From Chloroflexota bacterium (GTDB lineage Bacteria; Desulfobacterota; Desulfuromonadia; Desulfuromonadales; Geopsychrobacteraceae): DNA of 9,317 bases. The notes beneath the pieces were generated by a model, which worked only from the letters and a program-made list of their open reading frames with translations, was not told the origin of the DNA and did not search any database. Both the position numbers and the translations under genes were made by a program. Positions 6,346-9,317 of the stretch are shown one piece after another (the first letter of the stretch is position 1; each line of letters begins with the position of its first letter). The stretch is from contig JADFVC010000220.1 in assembly GCA_015222355.1 (NCBI GenBank), positions 1-9,317 on the forward strand. The letters run 5' to 3'.

Positions 6346-7023
6346 TTAGCGACTCCGTTCCATCCGTTCGACGATGTTGAGGAACTCCTGACTGAAATTG
6401 TCCATCTCGCCGATCAGTACATTCACTTTGTTGAGAAAGTGGTTGTAACCCATGACTGCCGGGATCGCCGCCGCCAGACCGATGGCCGTGGCGATCAGCG
6501 CCTCGGAGATCCCCGGCGCGACAACCGCCAGCGAAGCACTGCCGGTCTGACCGATCCCGTGAAAGGCGCCCATGATCCCCCAGACGGTGCCGAACAGACC
6601 GATGAAGGGGGCTGTCGAGCCGGTGGTGGCAAGAAAGGTCAGGTATTTTTCCAGGCGGAGAGTTTCCTGGGTGGTTGCCCGGCGCAGCGCTCGACCGACA
6701 ATTTCCGTCGTATCCATCTTCAGCGAAAAATCACCCGTTTCACCAGGTTCGGCAGTCCTTTTCTGCAGCTGCAGTATTTCATGATAACCCTCGCGGAACA
6801 GGGTCGCGAGTGGCGAGTTATCGAACTCCTTAATCCCCTGCCCAACCACATCGAAACGCTTCTTGCTCCAAAAAAAATCGAGGAACCGAGCGGAATCCTT
6901 GATCGCCTTTTGCACAACGGTGAACTTGTAAAAAATGATCGCCCAGGAAACAAGCGAAAAATAGACTAGAATCAGCAGCACCAGCTTGACAACCGGTCCG
7001 GCTTGCAGCACCAGATCAAACAA
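6346..7023 (-). CDS. tolQ: TolQ, MotA/TolQ/ExbB proton-channel subunit
   Basis: TolQ is the main motor subunit in the inner membrane, forming a pentamer around TolR. The 225 residues (E. coli 230) show three transmembrane segments: about 12-34, 126-152 and 168-195, with a cytoplasmic loop between the first two. Motifs GLFGTVWGIMGAF (142-154) and APGISEALIATAIGL (169-183) are typical; Thr146 and Thr179 correspond to the channel threonines of E. coli TolQ. The start codon is TTG at 7023: AAAGGAG sits 7 bases upstream, the N-terminus MFDLVLQAG aligns with family members, and no ATG is available nearby. A good promoter lies about 60 bases upstream, making tolQ the first gene of the operon. The ybgC gene often found before tolQ is missing. 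Confidence 0.95.
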   Translation of the reverse strand: MFDLVLQAGPVVKLVLLILVYFSLVSWAIIFYKFTVVQKAIKDSARFLDFFWSKKRFDVVGQGIKEFDNSPLATLFREGYHEILQLQKRTAEPGETGDFSLKMDTTEIVGRALRRATTQETLRLEKYLTFLATTGSTAPFIGLFGTVWGIMGAFHGIGQTGSASLAVVAPGISEALIATAIGLAAAIPAVMGYNHFLNKVNVLIGEMDNFSQEFLNIVERMERSR

Positions 7024-7081
7024 AAGATTTCTCCTTTAGACAAAGTCCCGACGAGTGTCCTCGCTCGAAGTAAAGTCGCTA

Positions 7082-7117
7082 TCGCCGGATTATCAGACAG
7101 CTAACAAGGCAAGTCAA
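7082..7117 (-). promoter_or_regulatory. Sigma70-type promoter of the tol-pal operon
   Basis: The - strand reads TTGACT (7117-7112), a 17-base spacer, and GATAAT (7094-7089), each matching the consensus in five of six bases. Transcription would begin near 7082, leaving a leader of about 59 bases to the TTG start of tolQ. The leader contains a small hairpin (GCGAG/CTCGT, loop GACA). Confidence 0.75.
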
Positions 7118-7238
7118 CAGCTTGCTGAGGATCGCTTGCCCGGCAAGTACTCTGCCAAATGGCTACGCAGATAATCGGCAGTTTGTGTCATCGGAAAGCG
7201 GTGTAAAAAACACTTTTAATGGCATGTTTTGTCTGGAG

Positions 7239-7268
7239 TTATCCACTTCTTCCACAGGTTTTTCCACA
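7239..7268 (+). promoter_or_regulatory. Cluster of three DnaA-box-like 9-mers
   Basis: Just after the folE2 stop, three same-direction 9-mers resemble the DnaA box TTWTNCACA: TTATCCACT (7239-7247, one mismatch), TCTTCCACA (7248-7256, one mismatch) and TTTTCCACA (7260-7268, exact). An A/T-rich stretch (7204-7230) lies beside them. Such spacing is typical of DnaA-binding regions, but no dnaA, dnaN or other origin marker is in the window, so function is uncertain. Confidence 0.35.
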
Positions 7269-7270
7269 GC

Positions 7271-8077
7271 TCAGGATCTTTGTTCCTCAACCATGGCATA
7301 GGCAGAATGATTGTGGATCGACTCAAAATTTTCGCACTGGATCCTGAACCAGTAGATTTCCGGAACCGTCCGCAGCTTTTCTGTGACCGCCCGCACCATA
7401 TCTTCAACAAACATCGGGTTGTCATAAGCCTGTTCCGTCACGGCTTTTTCATCCTCCCGCTTGAGCAGGGAGTAGACCTGGCAACTGGCACAATCTTCCA
7501 CCCAGTCGATCAGGTCTTCAAGCCAGATATGCTCACGGTAGCGAATCTGCACGGTCACGATGCTTCGCTGGTTGTGGGCACCACGCTCGCTGATCTCTTT
7601 TGAGCAGGGGCAGAGAGAGGTCACCGGAATACTGGCTTCAAGCAGAAAGTCGAACTCCTCAGCAAGGCTACCGAGCATCCGGCACTGGTATTCAAGCAGG
7701 CTTCGCGCCCCGGACACCGGAGCACGTTTTTCAATAAAATAAGGAAAGTCCAGTTCCAGGTGAGCCCGATCCGCCTCCAGCCGCTGCTTCATCTCGGCGA
7801 GTATCACCTCCATATTATCGACACTGATCTCGCCATGGTAGAGGTTGAGCACTTCAATAAAACGGCTCATGTGGGTTCCCTTAAACTGCTCGGGAAGATC
7901 GACATACATGTTAACCCGCGCCACCGTATGCTGCTGTTCGCGGTATTTGTCCTGCACCACAATCGGGTAGCGGATATCCTTGACGCCCACCTTGTCGATG
8001 GCAATCTTACGAGAGTCAAGACTCTTCTGCATATCGGGCATCGGTGCCATCGGCAACCTCTCAACCGGCTCAGACAT
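7271..8077 (-). CDS. folE2: FolE2, GTP cyclohydrolase IB
   Basis: FolE2 opens the ring of GTP to give 7,8-dihydroneopterin triphosphate, the shared first step of folate and queuosine synthesis. It is the type IB enzyme, unrelated in sequence to Zn-dependent FolE and less strict about its metal. The 268-residue product shows the family signature [19 protein letters not shown]; Cys156 and His168 have the same 12-residue spacing as the active-site Cys147/His159 pair of the Neisseria gonorrhoeae enzyme. I chose the ATG at 8077 ([10 protein letters not shown]); a longer frame to 8149 would run deep into queC and adds a sequence unlike the family. The start overlaps the queC stop by 8 bases (ATGTCTGA), indicating coupling to queC and a main role in queuosine. 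No clear terminator follows the gene. Confidence 0.95.
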   Translation of the reverse strand: MSEPVERLPMAPMPDMQKSLDSRKIAIDKVGVKDIRYPIVVQDKYREQQHTVARVNMYVDLPEQFKGTHMSRFIEVLNLYHGEISVDNMEVILAEMKQRLEADRAHLELDFPYFIEKRAPVSGARSLLEYQCRMLGSLAEEFDFLLEASIPVTSLCPCSKEISERGAHNQRSIVTVQIRYREHIWLEDLIDWVEDCASCQVYSLLKREDEKAVTEQAYDNPMFVEDMVRAVTEKLRTVPEIYWFRIQCENFESIHNHSAYAMVEEQRS

Positions 8078-8741
8078 AATCGATCGGATCCTCGCAACCC
8101 GCTTCGGCAAACCCCTGCAAACGCAACCGGCAGGAATCACAATGCCCACAGGAAAACCCTTCCGGGGTCGGATCGTAGCAGGAATGGGTCAACCGATAAT
8201 CAACTCCCAACGCCAAGCCCTGCTGGATAATCTGCGCCTTGGTCAAATCGATCAACGGCGCGTGAATCCGGTAAGGCGTCCCTTCAACCCCCGCTTTGGT
8301 CGCCAGGTTGGCCAGCTGCTGAAACGCTTGGATAAACTCGGGACGACAGTCGGGGTAGCCGGAATAGTCAAGGGCATTGACACCAATAAAAATATCGCTG
8401 GCTCCGAGCACTTCCGCCCACCCCAGGGCAAAGGAAAGGAAAATGGTATTGCGTGCGGGAACATAGGTTACCGGGATACTGTTTTCGGCAATCCCGTCTT
8501 TCGGCACAGCGATATCGTCAGTCAAAGCACTGCCACCCAGCTGCCGCAGGTTGATGTCGATGACCATGTGTTTTTTGGCGCCGATCAGCGGGGCGTACTC
8601 GCGGGCTTTGTCCAGCTCAACGGTGTGACGCTGACCATAGGCGAAGCTGAGAGCATAGGGCTCAAACCCCTGCTCACGGGCAATCGCCATGCAGGTGGTT
8701 GAATCAAGACCACCGCTGTAAAGAACCACGGCTTTTTTCAT
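8070..8741 (-). CDS. queC: QueC, 7-cyano-7-deazaguanine (preQ0) synthase
   Basis: QueC converts 7-carboxy-7-deazaguanine to preQ0 using ATP and ammonia, in the cytoplasm, on the way to queuosine in tRNA. The 223-residue length fits the family. The N-terminal PP-loop SGGLDSTT (9-16) binds ATP. Four zinc-binding cysteines stand near the C-terminus: Cys188, Cys198, Cys201 and Cys204, in [24 protein letters not shown] and [12 protein letters not shown] are further family motifs. The ATG at 8741 has GAGG 7 bases upstream, behind an A-rich leader. It is the first gene of a two-gene queC-folE2 unit; queD, queE and queF are not in the window. I see no well-formed promoter: TTGACG near 8832-8827 is followed by a poor -10 (TAAGCT). 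Confidence 0.96.
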   Translation of the reverse strand: MKKAVVLYSGGLDSTTCMAIAREQGFEPYALSFAYGQRHTVELDKAREYAPLIGAKKHMVIDINLRQLGGSALTDDIAVPKDGIAENSIPVTYVPARNTIFLSFALGWAEVLGASDIFIGVNALDYSGYPDCRPEFIQAFQQLANLATKAGVEGTPYRIHAPLIDLTKAQIIQQGLALGVDYRLTHSCYDPTPEGFSCGHCDSCRLRLQGFAEAGCEDPIDYV

Positions 8742-8828
8742 TCGTTAACCTCGTTTTTTTATATATCTTCCGCTTGTAGGACGCTAAAAACACCCCTTCA
8801 CGAAGCTTAGGCTGATTGGCCTTGTGCG

Positions 8829-9317
8829 TCAAGCACCGGGCTTGTGCTCTTCATGGAGATGATCGGAGCCCAAACGGTGGACCTTGAGCAGGTTGGTCGT
8901 ACCGGGGGCGGAAACCGGACTGCCCATCGTGATCACCACCACATCGCCGCATTGCAGCAGGCCCGAGTCGAGAACCGCCGCTGCGACCGAGGTGATCTGC
9001 GCTTCGGTGTCCCCCTGAATATCGACCCGCAGCGAACGAACCCCCCGGTAAAGGGCGAGGCGACGGCGCACCTGCTGCGACGGAGTGACCGCCAGGATCG
9101 GCAGACCCGGCCGGTACTTGGCAACCAATGCCACGGTGCTGCCGGTCTGGGTAAAGGCGAGGATCGCCGCCGCGCCGACATTTTTCGCCACTTGGCAAGC
9201 GGCCTGACCGATCGCTTCCGGCAGGGTGCGATAATCGTTGACGATCGGGGATATTTCGAACAGTCTGGCACGCAACTGCGGATCCCCTTCGACATCGCGT
9301 GCCACCCGGTCCATCAC
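8829..9317 (-). CDS. pyk: Pyruvate kinase, C-terminal part (5' end beyond the window)
   Basis: Only the last 162 or so residues are visible; the gene runs off the right edge, and the first visible codon is an internal GTG, not a start. Pyruvate kinase makes pyruvate and ATP from phosphoenolpyruvate and ADP at the end of glycolysis. The visible part is the end of the barrel domain (MDRVARDVEGD) and the C-terminal allosteric domain, with AAAILAFTQTGSTVALVAKY, a TPSQQVRRRLALYRGV stretch, and the closing signature MGSPVSAPGTTNLLKVHRLG. The catalytic residues lie upstream and cannot be judged. A short His/Glu-containing tail follows (SDHLHEEHKPGA). It ends 87 bases before queC on the same strand, and no convincing terminator lies between, so shared transcription is possible. 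Confidence 0.93.
   Translation of the reverse strand: MMDRVARDVEGDPQLRARLFEISPIVNDYRTLPEAIGQAACQVAKNVGAAAILAFTQTGSTVALVAKYRPGLPILAVTPSQQVRRRLALYRGVRSLRVDIQGDTEAQITSVAAAVLDSGLLQCGDVVVITMGSPVSAPGTTNLLKVHRLGSDHLHEEHKPGA

Noticed and set aside
7136..7150. Short hairpin CTTGCCCGGCAAG as folE2 terminator
   Set aside because: The stem is only 5-6 bp with a tiny loop and has no T-tract on either side.
8078..8149. Longer folE2 start inside queC
   Set aside because: The extra 24 residues come from the queC coding region in another frame and do not look like the family N-terminus.
8742..8800. preQ1 riboswitch in the queC leader
   Set aside because: The leader has an A-rich tail before the ribosome site, as in preQ1-I, but I could not find the G/C stem and loop-tail pseudoknot pairing that define the class.
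1..9317. CRISPR, insertion sequence, tRNA or defence locus
   Set aside because: I saw no regularly spaced repeats, transposase or integrase frames, cloverleaf sequence, or defence-type domains; all sizeable genes are housekeeping families.

Overview
This window looks like an ordinary chromosomal housekeeping region of a Gram-negative bacterium. The outer-membrane Tol-Pal genes prove a diderm envelope. My best guess is a member of Desulfuromonadota (the Desulfuromonas, Pelobacter and Geobacter relatives), judged from protein style, the CBS-tailed antiporter next to tol-pal, and folE2 used beside queC. This lineage call is inference and was not searched. Only the first gene lies on the + strand; all the others lie on the - strand.

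Layout from left to right. Positions 1-346 hold no gene: there is a REP-like inverted repeat at the left edge, an AT-rich stretch, and a textbook intrinsic terminator at 238-268 pointing right. A Kef-type cation:proton antiporter with a C-terminal CBS pair follows (347-2083, +). It converges on the tol-pal operon, and a weak two-way terminator sits between them. The - strand cluster, read right to left, is tolQ (7023-6346), tolR (6345-5923), tolA (5912-5046), tolB (5049-3751), pal (3623-3057) and cpoB/ybgF (2982-2188). Further upstream on the same strand are queC (8741-8070), folE2 (8077-7271) and the C-terminal third of pyruvate kinase (9317-8829), cut by the window edge.

How the genes work together. 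TolQ and TolR form the proton-driven inner-membrane motor, TolA spans the periplasm, and TolB and Pal link it to peptidoglycan and the outer membrane. CpoB tunes the system and connects it to cell-wall synthesis at the division site. The operon has a good sigma70-type promoter before tolQ, a second likely promoter before pal, and a strong hairpin terminator between pal and cpoB that should make cpoB expression depend on read-through. QueC and FolE2 are the last and first enzymes of the preQ0 route to queuosine; FolE2 can also feed folate. The ybgC thioesterase gene that often precedes tolQ is absent.

I found no mobile element, CRISPR array, tRNA, rRNA or defence system, and no clear undescribed multi-gene system. 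The points most worth a second look are the Asn-Asn pair where this antiporter class usually carries its ion-binding Asp, the gene-free leader ending in a perfect terminator, the pal-cpoB terminator, and three DnaA-box-like 9-mers between folE2 and tolQ.
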